Assembly: GCA_026122225.1 (NCBI GenBank)
Contig: JANEZZ010000464.1
Span: 151,501-215,500, forward strand
Length of the DNA stretch: 64,000 nucleotides
Reading direction: 5' to 3'
Source of the DNA: Heloderma charlesbogerti
Lineage: Eukaryota; Chordata; Lepidosauria; Squamata; Helodermatidae
Shown: positions 43,719-52,548 of the stretch, piece by piece
Layout: each line of letters opens with the position of its first letter
Numbering within the stretch: position 1 is the stretch's first letter
The notes under the pieces: generated by a model
Told to the model about the DNA's origin: nothing
Databases searched by the model: none
Seen by the model: the letters and a program-made list of their open reading frames with translations, nothing else
Program-made: the position numbers and the translations under genes

Positions 43719-43774
43719 TATGTATCATTGAATTCCATCAGGAGCCTTACTGCCAGTCCCACAGACCATTTAAG

Positions 43775-44190
43775 AGAGCAGTCCTATGCCCCCTAGACCA
43801 CGTCAGGGGGGACATAGGATTGTTTGGTTTCTGGGATCCAAGGTTAGAGATAGGGCTCTGACCTTGGAGCCCAGAAACTGCACTCCCCTCCTCTGCCTTA
43901 GAGCCAGCGAGGCTCTGGCTACATCTCAGTGTTCAGAAACGGAGCTCAGAGACAGGGAAAAGGGGGTGGTCCTGGGGGAGGGGAGGAGACCTTGGAAGCT
44001 ACGTCATGCAGCTTCCTGTGCCCACCCCAGCCTCTTTCCCGCCCACTCGGAAGCGCCCGTCTAGCAAAGCTGCAGGGTGGCTGGAGCACAGAAGCGAGGG
44101 CCGGCTCTGTGCTCTGGCCGCCCTGCGTTGGATGCTTGGCAGCCTCCAACTTCAGAGGCTGCTGACTATCTTCATAAGACTGCGGCCTAA
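43775..44190. mobile_element. Second MITE of the same family as 43321
   Basis: Starts GAGCAGTCCTATGCCCCCTA and ends TTCATAAGACTGCGGCC. The right third is homologous to its neighbour: GCAGGGTGGCTGGAGCACAG and CCCTGCGTTGGATGCTTGGC compare with GCAGGGTGGCTGAAGCACGG and CCTTGCATTGGATAGGCGGC. The left end forms its own hairpin (CCTATGCCCCCTAGACC / GGGGGGACATAGG). Same orientation, only about 57 bp downstream of the first copy. Confidence 0.75.
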
Positions 44191-45000
44191 AATGCTTTAT
44201 ATACTACTGTACTGCACTTCCTTGTAGTAAGTAATACAGAGGTCCCTGGTGCAGTGACAACTGACTTCTCCAAAATCTCCTTTTCTGAGACCTAATTAAT
44301 GTCTTTCTTTTAAACATTTTCTTTGGTTAGAGTCAATTGAGGTTAATCATCTTAATGATGAAAAGCTAATATGTCTCCACTGCTACTTTCTCAAAAATGG
44401 GAGTGTTTAAAAATGACAGGTTGCTGAATCCGTCAAAAGTGTGTGTGCATCTGGGATGGGGAAGAGGTTAGGGTAAACCAAGGCACTTGTTCCATACTAG
44501 CTGTCCTCAATCACTGTGAAAATGTCTAAAAGGCAGACAAGGAAGAGAGTAGGGTCCGAAAGCGTGCAGGATGGACGTTTGGAGACAACCAAATGAAAAA
44601 TCAAGAACCCAACTCGGCTCTTTAGGCTGCTGAAAGCCTCTGCCCACCACGAAATGTCATGCAAGTCCCGCAGAACAGTGAACGAGGCAAAGGAGTGCTT
44701 TACAAATGGGCAGTTACGCTCGAGGAGCTGGGATGGGCTGTAGGTCTCTGCGGAGGTCAAACACCTGAAATGGACTCAAGAACCTGGCACCTGCATTCTG
44801 GGTCACCAGGGAGGTTGCAGACGCAGAGTCCCCTAGCTGCAAGGCCTCTTTGCATGTAAACATCTACAGATGTTTCCCTTGTGGGATTGGTGCTGCTACG
44901 CTGCAGGTCTCCGTGCTCTAGACATTAGGGGCTAGGACAAGCCTGATGCCCCACCAGGAGGTCGTTTTGGGCGGCATCACCGGGGTGCAGGTGTAACAAA
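44191..45000. other. Intron 2, nothing recognised
   Basis: No supported feature. Confidence 0.45.
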
Positions 45001-45002
45001 GC

Positions 45003-45187
45003 AGCCTTCTCCAACCTGGTCCCTTCCAGATGTCTTCTACTGGCATCACCCCAGGCAGCATCTACTCTGGGGATGGGCAATATGTGGCCATCCAGATGTT
45101 TTGGCCCACCAACTCCCATCATCCCACACCATTGGCTATGTTGGCTAGAGCTGATGGGAGTTGTCACGTCTGGAAGGCACCATGTTG
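45003..45187. mobile_element. Two foldback MITE pieces in tandem or nested
   Basis: The first piece, CCTTCTCCAACCTGGTCCCT and TCCAGATGTCTTCTACTGGC, is a left half. It is followed by a more complete copy: GATGTTTTGGCCCACCAACT, CCCATCATCCC against GATGGGAGTTGTCACGTCTG and GAAGGCACCATGTTGAGAG. Confidence 0.7.
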
Positions 45188-45202
45188 AGAGAGTGTGCAT
45201 TA

Positions 45203-45405
45203 AAGGGCCATAGCTCAGTGATAGAGCACCTGTGTTGCATGCAGATGGTCGCAGGTTCGATCCCCGGCATCTCCAGTTAGGGCTGAAAAATCTCCTGCCT
45301 GAAACCCTGAAGAGCTGCTGCCAGTCAGTGTCAACAATACTGGGCTAAATGGACCAAGGGTCTGACTCAGTAGAAGGCAGTTTCTCATGCTCCTATGTAA
45401 TGGAT
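45203..45405 (+). repeat. tRNA-Ala-derived SINE, best copy
   Basis: The head resembles tRNA-Ala(UGC): GGCCATAGCTCAGTGATAGA (A box), GTGTTGCATGCAGATGGTCG (anticodon region) and GCAGGTTCGATCCCCGGCAT (B box). The tail runs through GAAACCCTGAAGAGCTGCTG, CAGTCAGTGTCAACAATACT, GGGCTAAATGGACCAAGGGT and CTGACTCAGTAGAAGGCAG. The A and B boxes fit polymerase III consensus. It is a retroposon, not a tRNA gene: the acceptor stem does not close and the sequence continues into the SINE body. Confidence 0.9.
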
Positions 45406-45474
45406 GGACAGCATTAAGGGAGTGAGACTGCACCACCGCATCACATTCCCCCCTCCTCTTTCATGTTCAAATCC

Positions 45475-46230
45475 TTGCCATCACTACCTGTAACCATGGC
45501 TCATGCCTGTACTGACTTTAACGTTAACCAAGGCTTCCCCTGACTTCAACCATGGTTGACATTAACCAGTTTCCTCTGAAACTGAAGCTGGTTATTTATG
45601 CTTAAAATAACAACTGTGTGGCTGTGTATGTAAAGGGGGGCAGTCACCTGGCATTGGTGGGGTGTGGCGGGCAAGTAGAGGGCAGGGGTTTCGCTTGTGT
45701 CCCCAAGCACAGTGCTTTATTCCCATAGAAATGAATGGTCACCGTGAACTAATATTTATTTATATCACACCCATCACCAATGTATGTGGTGCTTTTAGAG
45801 AAGCAATGAGAAGGCAGGTCTCTGTCCCAAGGAGCTTACAGTGCAAAAGTGCGTAAAGGAGGCAATTAAATGGGATGCGCTTGGGGGAAACACCACTGGG
45901 GTGAGCCCTAAAGCTGAGCCTTGCCTAGGGTTTCCACAACCATCACAGACAGAGCCCACTCCTACCTTGGGTGCAACTTTTTCACCATGCCATCTGACAC
46001 ATGTTTACTCAGAAGTGCAGTCCATCTGGGTTCTATGGGGCTTGTTCACTAGGAAGTGTGTCGGATTGCAGCTTTAGTTACGTTAGACTGAGGTTGGAAT
46101 TTGGGGGACTGACGAAAGTCAGGTTTTGCTTCCAGCATAATTCTCTGCATGCTTGCTCTTAAGTAAGTTCCACCGAGTTGAATGGGACTGGCTCCCAAGG
46201 AGAAGCATGCTGGGGGTCGCAGCTTTGGTT
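45475..46230. other. Intron 2: degraded MITE and LINE patches
   Basis: 45480-45600 has AACCATGG palindrome blocks. 45735-45860 contains TCTCTGTCCCAAGGAGCTTACAG-like sequence of an old LINE. 45985-46225 holds two small MITE-like units with ACTCAGAAGTGCAGTCCATC ... GTGTCGGATTGCAGC and GTTGAATGGGACTGGCTCCC. None is coding. Confidence 0.4.
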
Positions 46231-46544
46231 TCTGAAGCTGTAGCATCGTCCATTCACAGCATAGAAGTCATGGACATACAATGTCTTGTTTTGGACATCA
46301 TCCCCGTTCACAGTTGGCCGGCATGTGCGTCTGTATACCACCATCGACACGCATGGGGCTTTACAGAATAAGGTCTGCAAGGCAGATGGCTCCTGCTCCA
46401 AGGAATTTGCAATCTCAAAGTTTGGCCGGGGCAGCAGGAGATGGGGACCAAAGGAAGGGGCGGTAATGGGACAATGTGAGCAAATGTGGTTATGCCGGCT
46501 TCCTCGGGTGTCATGGTTAGGGCTGCAATGTTTAATCAGTCAGC

Positions 46545-46668
46545 CTTCCCCCAACCTAGTGTCCTGCAGGTGTGTTGTCTACAAGTCCCATCACCCCCAG
46601 TGAGCATGGGGATGTTGGGACTTGTGGACCCACACACCTGCAGGGCACTAGGTTGGGGGAAGGCAGAT
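46545..46668. mobile_element. Foldback MITE copy
   Basis: CAGCCTTCCCCCAACCTAGT, GTCCTGCAGGTGTGTTGTCT and ACAAGTCCCATCACCCC pair with GGGACTTGTGGACCCACACA, CCTGCAGGGCACTAGGTTGG and GGGAAGGC. The arms have co-varied (CCTGCAGG in both) relative to the family consensus, CTCCAGATG. Confidence 0.9.
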
Positions 46669-47237
46669 TAATAGTTAAGAAAAAAATTGAATTGACTAAA
46701 AGGGTGACCTCATTTAATCAGGCAGCAGAGTTTAAACCAAAACTATTTTTAATACAAGTACTTATTAGAACTACAGATGACAAACACCACCTTGAAAGAG
46801 GCATTATGCCATCTTTCTCCCTCTTTGTGTAGGAGATAATTCCTCTTCTAATTCATGCCTGCTACAGCACAGGTTTGCTTTAGAAATATTGTGTCAACCC
46901 ATTTGCAGATGTAATCAATAGGCTTGCATATGATTCATTTATTTAGTTTTTAATTGAGTTGCAGCAGCCCTCCTGTAACTACGTAAGCTTTCATCCTGGG
47001 AGGAGTTCAAGGTGTGCCTTCTACCTCTAAACAGGTATTTGGGCTTGGGAGGGAGGGGAAATTTGCAGTTTCTTGCCATGGCAAGATGTTCATTACCCAT
47101 TAAAAAGCAAGCAAACTACGGGTTGAAGCTTGATTTTTTCCCCCTGTCATCACTGATGCCCAAACCAAAAACCAACCAACCAACCACTATTAAACAACAG
47201 TAACAGCCTTTTGCCTCCTTAACCCTGGTAACCTCAG
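46669..47237. other. End of intron 2
   Basis: No repeat. The terminal 30 bases hold the U12 branch-site-like CTCCTTAAC and the CTCAG acceptor described under intron 2. Confidence 0.6.
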
Positions 47238-47377
47238 CTATACACAGAATGGGATTTTGCACATGTTGGACAGAAACAAGCGGATCAAGCCGCGGCCAGA
47301 ACGATTCCAAAACTGCAAAGACGTCTTCGATCTGATCTTGACGTGTGAAGAAAGAGTCTATGATCAAGTAGTAGAAG
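47238..47377 (+). CDS. SSU72: SSU72 exon 3 (residues 75-122)
   Basis: This 140-base exon supplies the third base of Leu75 and then YTQNGILHMLDRNKRIKPRP, ERFQNCKDVFDLILTCEERV and YDQVVE, ending with the first base of Asp122. It joins exon 2 in frame (phase 2) and exon 4 in phase 1. The segment builds the middle of the low-molecular-weight phosphatase-like fold, including the helix around CKDVFDLILTCEERVYD. The donor GTGAGT is a normal U2 site. Val104 stands where I recall leucine in mammals; this is a conservative change and the recollection is not verified. Confidence 0.97.
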
Positions 47378-47639
47378 GTGAGTTCTGCCCCCGGGGAAGG
47401 CGCAAATGCGGTTTGTTTGGGATTTCAGCGAGGCTAGCACAATGAGAGCCAAATGTCGTATAGCGGTTTGGACCAGGGAGACCTTCACGTAGATCTCTCC
47501 CTCTCTCTCCTCTTTCAAAAAGCAACCTCCTGGCTACCCATAGCACCTTTTCCCAAGCACCGTTAATGGGACTGACCCAACTGATAGCAACAGAACGCAG
47601 CTCTAATTAGGTTTACGTGGCAGTGGCATGCTTCCACAT

Positions 47640-47795
47640 AGCACAGTATTTATGATGCCTTCACATCCTGCTGTTTCTTCAGAGAGATCTGGGCAAGGGC
47701 ATGTTAGTTAGACCGGCCCGTTGACTCTTGTGGCCGAGCAGAGGTTTTTACCTGGCTCTCTTTAGTCCAGCACCGTTCACAATGGTTCAAACAGA
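47640..47795 (-). repeat. Diverged tRNA-SINE
   Basis: The 3' end is AGTATTTATGATGCCTTCAC and the central segment GGGCAAGGGCATGTTAGTTA. The B-box equivalent is TTTTTACCTGGCTCTCTTTA, and the 5' part is GTCCAGCACCGTTCACAATG. Weak but ordered correspondence with the minus-strand SINE. Confidence 0.45.
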
Positions 47796-47904
47796 GGTAC
47801 AAATAGGAGCTGGTTAGAAGAGCTGACATCTTCTTCTCTTGCTTTTCTGTCCCAGTGTTGGTGTCAGATTTGGGGTGTCTGTGTCTTGGGCAGGAGTCCT
47901 TGAA

Positions 47905-48375
47905 TCATAGAATCATAGGGTGGGAAGGGGCCTACAAGGCCATCGAATCCAACCCCCTGCTCAGTGCAGGAAGCCTGATTCCCAGGTAGTCTCCCACCCA
48001 AGTACCAACCAGGGCTGACCCTGCTTAGCTTCCAAGATCAGACGAGATCGGGCGCATCCAGCCCTTTGCTCGACGTCATAGAATCATAGGGTGGGAAGGG
48101 GCCTACAAGACCATCGAGTCCAACCCCCTGCTCAGTGCAGGAAGCCTGATTCCCAGGTAGTCTCCCACCCAAGTACCAACCAGGGCTGACCCTGCTTAGC
48201 TTCCAAGATCAGACGAAATTGGGCTCATCCAGCCCTTTGCTCGACGTCATAGAATCATAGGGTGGGAAGGGGCCTACAAGACCATCGAGCCCAACCCCGT
48301 GCTCAATGCAGGAAGCCTGATTCCCAAGTGGTCTCGCATCCAAGTACCAACCAGGGCTGACCCTGCTTCTTCCCA
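47905..48375 (-). repeat. Triple tandem array of 5S-derived SINE (171-bp period)
   Basis: AATCATAGGGTGGGAAGGGG occurs at 47911, 48082 and 48253, an exact 171-base spacing. Each unit on the minus strand is a 5S rRNA head (GATCTCGTCTGATCTTGG and GAAGCTAAGCAGGGTCAGCC, then TACTTGGGTGGGAGACTACC) joined to the CR1-type tail. The junction between units is GCTCGACGTCATAG. The third unit is 5'-truncated near 48371 and lacks the first part of the 5S head. Units 1 and 2 differ at only a few positions. Confidence 0.95.
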
Positions 48376-48900
48376 GGCACATCAAACCATGAAGATCCCT
48401 TTTTGATTTCATAGAGTGCCCCCTCCTCCTTGCCACTATCACTGCCACACATTTGTTCCTGCTCTCCTGCTGGGCTCAATTGGCCCCACTGCCCAGAAGG
48501 AGGGGGGAAGGGCAAATAGACTAGAGGTGGACGGACGTCAGACTTGTGGGATCTACTTTGGGTTTCTCTTTTTACTTGAAGCTCAAAATCCACCAACCAC
48601 AGCCTGCAAAAGGCATGCGTGTCAAATGAAAGAATTCTGAGCTGGGATTTGTTTTTGATTACCAGAACGGAATGTATCTTCTAGTCCCGCTGCACAAAAA
48701 TCCACTCCTGGTCACCCCTAGCTTTCTTCGTTTCAGCAGTACCATTTAGGGCAGTGGGGAGTCATTTTGTCACTGTGGTGGTTAGATAATTAGGAGTTGC
48801 AAACCCTTGGCGATCTGGAAAACACCTAGAGATGGACCAGTAGGTCCAGATCTCCTTTCTGACTGCTTCTGAAGTAGAAGATGCTGCCGCTGTTTTCTCG
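48376..48900. other. Intron 3, nothing recognised
   Basis: No supported feature. Confidence 0.45.
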
Positions 48901-48905
48901 GCGAT

Positions 48906-49458
48906 TGTCGGGAGGTTGCCCCTGCTGCCTTCTGAAATCCTCAGGTAGCTAGAATCAACACGCAGACAACAGGGCTCTTTTCCAAGGCTTTATTCCCATT
49001 CAACCTAATGACGCTTACAGATGGTAATTGCTTGATCCTACGAGTGAGACTTAAGAGAACTGCCTACTCAGGGGTTCTAGCCTTAGGAATCAGTTGATCT
49101 CCATTTGGAGGGGAAGGCGGGAAACCGCTGTACTTATGAACTAGGAGGAGAGAGTCCACCCCTTTCCCGTGGGGCATTGGGGTGCCGCTGTTGCCATCAC
49201 ACCAAGCGGGCTGAGCGCCGCCTCTCAGCGCCCGCCATCTCGCACTTGAGGGTGCGCTGGCGCCTAGCATCCAGAAACTGCTGTTGCGCCTCCCTCTCCC
49301 TGCCAGGGTCACTATCACTCTCAGGAATGTGTACCGGGAGGGGCTTTCCCCCTGGCTGCTCCTCTGAAGCGCGTGCGGGTTCCTCTCCCACGGTTTCTAA
49401 CTCTTCCTCAGAATCAGAACTGCTTTGGGGCTCTCTGGGCTCCGATCCAACCCTGACA
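48906..49458 (-). mobile_element. Putative solo LTR (Ty3/gypsy-like), minus strand
   Basis: On the minus strand it starts TGTCAGGGTTGGATCGGAGC and ends CTCCCGACA. It has an AATAAA signal (48989-48994 reversed) near the 3' end and is homologous along its length to the LTR at 60230-60759. The flanks GCGAT and GCAGT (plus strand) are a poor 5-bp duplication match. An open frame inside (minus, starting upstream of 49458 and ending near 49197) reads SEPREPQSSSDSEEELETVG, DPGREREAQQQFLDARRQR and AGAERRRSARLV. It is probably the C-terminal tail of the pol frame overlapping the 3' LTR. No internal region is adjacent. Confidence 0.75.
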
Positions 49459-49716
49459 GCAGTCGAACCCGCAGCAACAGCAAGGAGAAGCAGAGTCAGC
49501 AGTGGCGTCCCTGCTAGCTTGAGCGCCTCAGCAAGTTCCCCACGGTGCTGACCCTCGGTGCCTCTCCTGTCCCGAGTGTACACCTAATGTTGTTCAAACG
49601 TAAAAAGAATAACAGAACAATTACAATATAAACAAAAGACATCATCATTGTAATGCAAAGTAACCAAAAACGTCACCAGAGCACCAAAACAACAGATGAA
49701 AAGCCAAGCGCATTAT

Positions 49717-50370
49717 AATGGCAGAAAAGCTGAATATGAGCCAACAATGTGATGTGGCTGCAAAAAAGGCAAATGCTATTTTGGGCTGCATTGACAGAAG
49801 TATAGCTTCCAAACCCTGGGAAGTACTAGTTCCCCTCTACTCAGCACTAGTTAGGTTTCATCTGGAGTACTGTGTCCAGTTCGGGGCACCACACTTGAAG
49901 AAGGATGCAGACAAGCTGGAGAGGGTTCAGAGGAGGGCAACGAAGATGATCAGGGGACTGGAAACAAAGCCCTATGAGGAGAGACTGAAAGAACTGGGCA
50001 TGTTTAGCCTGGAGAAGAGAAGACTGAGGGGAGATAGGATCGCGCTCTTCAAGTACTTGAAAGGTTGTCACAGAGAGGAAGGCCAGGATCTCTTCTTGAT
50101 CATCCCAGAGTGCAGGACACGGAATAATGGGCTCAAGTGACAGGAAGCCAGATTCCGGCTGAACATCAGGGAAAACCTCCTGACAGAGCAAGACGACAAT
50201 GGAACCAACTGCCTAGGGAGGTGGTGGGCTCTCCCACACTGGAGGCATTTAAGATGAGGCTGGAAAACCATCTGTCAGGGATGCTCTGACTCAGATTCCT
50301 GCATTGAGCAGGGGGTTGGACTCGATGGTCTTATAGGCCCCTTCCAACCCTACTATTCTATGATTCTAAG
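49717..50370 (+). repeat. CR1 LINE 3' end (0.65 kb)
   Basis: The open part (to 50140) encodes the reverse transcriptase C-terminus: [100 protein letters not shown] and [20 protein letters not shown]. After a stop and frameshift the EARFRLNIRENLLTEQ region follows, then the 3' UTR TTGAGCAGGGGGTTGGACTC and the octamer-repeat end ATTCTATGATTCTAA. 5'-truncated and dead. Its 3' end is the donor sequence of the 5S SINE tails in this window. Confidence 0.95.
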
Positions 50371-50439
50371 CTGCATGCTGAACCAAAACAGGTATTCAGT
50401 GGAATAGGATGGGTGGAAACTTGACTCCTAATGAGAAAC

Positions 50440-50440
50440 C

Positions 50441-50496
<56 letters not shown>

Positions 50497-50865
50497 TATT
50501 TATACTGAGAGCCAGTGTGGTGTAGTGGTTAAGAGTGCTGGACTGGGAGCCGGGAGATCTGGGCTGTAGTCCCCACTCAGCCATGGAAGCTCACTGGGTG
50601 ACTTTGGGCCAGTTGCAGACTCTCAGCCCAACCCACCGCACAGAGTTATTGTTGTGAGGCTAAAATGGAGAGGAGGAGGGTTATGTACACCGCTTTTGCC
50701 TCCTTAAGGAGGAAAAAAGGCAGCATATAAATGTAATAAATAAATACACCACTCCACATCAAAGATTTCGGAGCGGTGAACAGCAAGATGAAAGAATAAA
50801 ATGCAATCATTAAAACAATTAACACATTTTAAAAGAAAATGTTTCTATACAATTAGATCGTGTAA
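50440..50865 (-). repeat. L2-like LINE 3' end with (CTTA)n tail, split by a tRNA-SINE
   Basis: The LINE terminus lies in minus orientation. A (CTTA)13-type microsatellite tail (50441-50491) is followed by TTACAATATTTATAC, and resumes at about 50748 with CACCACTCCACATC, AAAGATTTCGGAGCGGTGAA and CAGCAAG. It matches 52140-52190 and 32606-32655. The SINE at 50507-50750 sits inside, so the LINE is older. Confidence 0.85.
50507..50750 (+). repeat. tRNA-derived SINE, full length, nested in a LINE
   Basis: GAGAGCCAGTGTGGTGTAGT, TGGTTAAGAGTGCTGGACTG (A box TGGTGTAGTGG), the B-box region GGGCTGTAGTCC, then GCTCACTGGGTGACTTTGGG, TTATTGTTGTGAGGCTAAAA and a TATAAATGTAATAAATAAAT 3' end. Highly similar to 60957-61222, so a fairly young family. 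Confidence 0.92.
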
Positions 50866-51838
50866 TGTAGTGTTGTGTAGTGTTTTTTTAAAGCCTCCTC
50901 CTTTCCCATTCCCAGTAATGCAGGATTTGTTCTTAAAATAAGACTCCTAATCCTTCCTTTCACCCCCTCTCTTTTTTTTTAACTGGGAAGTAAAATTAAC
51001 CCCACCCCTTAACCAGGCCATTTTAACTCAAGCGAAGTTTAAACAGCCCAGTGACATGTTGACAGGTCTGCCTCTGTTCGTCCCTGTGACTCCTGGCTGT
51101 GCCGCATCTCTCGCTCTGATGTGGCAGATCTTCTTCAAATTAGGAAGCAGCCAAGCGAAGGCGGTTGTCTCATGAATAAAAAATGGCCGTGGATGGGGTC
51201 CCTGGTTGGCGAGGCTCTGCCCGCACGCCAGGGCCGTCCACTCGGCTGCCACAGAGCCCGGAGTGCATTAAAGGGAGCTAGCGTGGAACTTCCTCCAGCG
51301 GCGTTAATGAGTCGCCGTGCCGAGAGACAAATGGAAGTTCCACTCGGTTTCAGCTCGCGTCGCTCCGGAGGACGCCTCCTCTTCCAAATAGGGTTCATTT
51401 TATAGCAGCTGGGGAAGGAAAGGCCCTCTGTTCTTTTCCACCTTTCTTTCTCTCCCCCCCGCCCTCCCGCCAATCTGGTTAACGCAATTTCTTCAAATAT
51501 GTAGCACACAAGAGAGCCCGAAACCCCACCGGCGTCTCCCGCTGTGAGCAGATGATGAGATTTTAAAGCTGGGCCCATCTCGCGGTGCTCAGCCTGATCT
51601 CTGGGGAGGGAAATGCCACCATCGTTAAGCTTTCTGAACAACATTTTGAGGCTTCAGAACCCGTTAACGTTGCCTTAAGAACAATGTCAAGGCTCTACGT
51701 TCTGAAGTGTGCAGGATCGACACTCTGGGATACCGGCACTGACGTTTCTATCCCAACTTGCATCCTGGGGCTGAAATGGAGAAATACAGTCCTTAAGAAC
51801 AAGACATTTTTAAAAATGGCCAAAGAGCGCTTGCTGGC
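50866..51838. other. Intron 3; repeat-free GC-rich block
   Basis: 51040-51470 contains no recognisable transposon and is richer in CpG than its surroundings, with segments such as AATGGCCGTGGATGGGGTCC, GAGTGCATTAAAGGGAGCTA and GGCGTTAATGAGTCGCCGTG. It could be an intronic regulatory element. Open frames on both strands here lack domain signatures. This is a candidate only. Confidence 0.4.
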
Positions 51839-51841
51839 ACA

Positions 51842-51895
51842 GCTGTGTCCTCCAGATGTGTTGGACTACAACTCGCAGCATGCCCCAGCCAGTCA
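51842..51895. mobile_element. Half foldback MITE
   Basis: TGTCCTCCAGATGTGTTGGA and CTACAACTCGCAGCATGCCC, then CAGCCAGTCATC. The second half is absent. Confidence 0.6.
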
Positions 51896-51924
51896 TCTGG
51901 CTTCACTCGGTGAAGAGAATGGGG

Positions 51925-52069
51925 AAGGACCATAGTTGAGTGGCACATCACCCGCTATGCTTGCAGAAGGCCCCAGTTTCAGTCCCCAGTATCTCCCATT
52001 AAAAAGGTTACGCAGCAAACAACGGGAAAGACCCTTCTCTGTTGAGGCCTTGGAGAGTTAGTTAGTAAG

Positions 52070-52130
<61 letters not shown>

Positions 52131-52548
52131 TACTTACTTACAGCATTTATATACCGCTTCACATCTAGATTCCAAAGCGGTGAACACTAAAATATGAAAT
52201 GGTAAAAAGATAAAAGAAATAAAACACCACATTAAAAATGGTTATTTTTAAAAACTGTGTACCGATAAAAAGCATGGCTGGTCAGTCAAGGAAGGCTTCC
52301 TGGAATAAAGCTGTTTTCAGGAGGCGCTGGAAATAACACAGTGTTCACGCCTGCCTGGCCTCCAGAGGCAGGGAGTTCCACAAAAAGGGGGCCACCACAG
52401 TGAAGGCTCCTCTCTGGGTAGACTCCAGTCGGGCCATAGGTCCATGTGGAGCCACCAGGAGTTGCTGTCAGTCTGAGTAGAAAATCCTGGGCGAAAAGGC
52501 CAGAGAGTCTGAGCTTGCTACAAGGCAGCTTCCTCTGTTCCGCATATG
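51925..52548 (+). repeat. tRNA-Ala SINE split by an L2-like LINE insertion
   Basis: SINE left part 51925-52058: GGACCATAGTTGAGTGGCAC, TATGCTTGCAGAAGGCCCCA, GTTTCAGTCCCCAGTATCTC and TTGAGGCCTTGGAGAG. SINE right part about 52462-52548: TTGCTGTCAGTCTGAGTAG, GCTACAAGGCAGCTTCCTCT. The interrupting LINE (52059-52461) is in minus orientation: (CTTG)n(CTTA)n tail, TTATATACCGCTTCACATCT, AATTCC-type 3' UTR and CCTGGCCTCCAGAGGCAGGG. The SINE sequence resumes exactly. Confidence 0.85.

Larger units (their letters stand above)
24375..47237 (+). other. SSU72: SSU72 intron 2, predicted U12-type (22.9 kb, phase 2)
   Basis: The 5' splice site reads GTATCCCT (U12 consensus RTATCCTT, 7 of 8). Near the 3' end, CTCCTTAAC at 47215-47223 matches the U12 branch-site consensus TTCCTTAAC at 8 of 9 positions. 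It lies about 15 bases before the terminal AG, with no pyrimidine tract between. These three traits together define minor-spliceosome introns. The intron interrupts a leucine codon after its second base. It is filled with transposon fragments listed separately. Confidence 0.85.

Noticed and set aside
45203..45405. A tRNA-Ala gene
   Set aside because: A and B boxes are present, but the cloverleaf does not close and the sequence continues into a SINE body shared with other copies.
47905..48375. CRISPR-like array of direct repeats
   Set aside because: Units are 171-bp SINEs with no spacer diversity, and the DNA is from a vertebrate genome.
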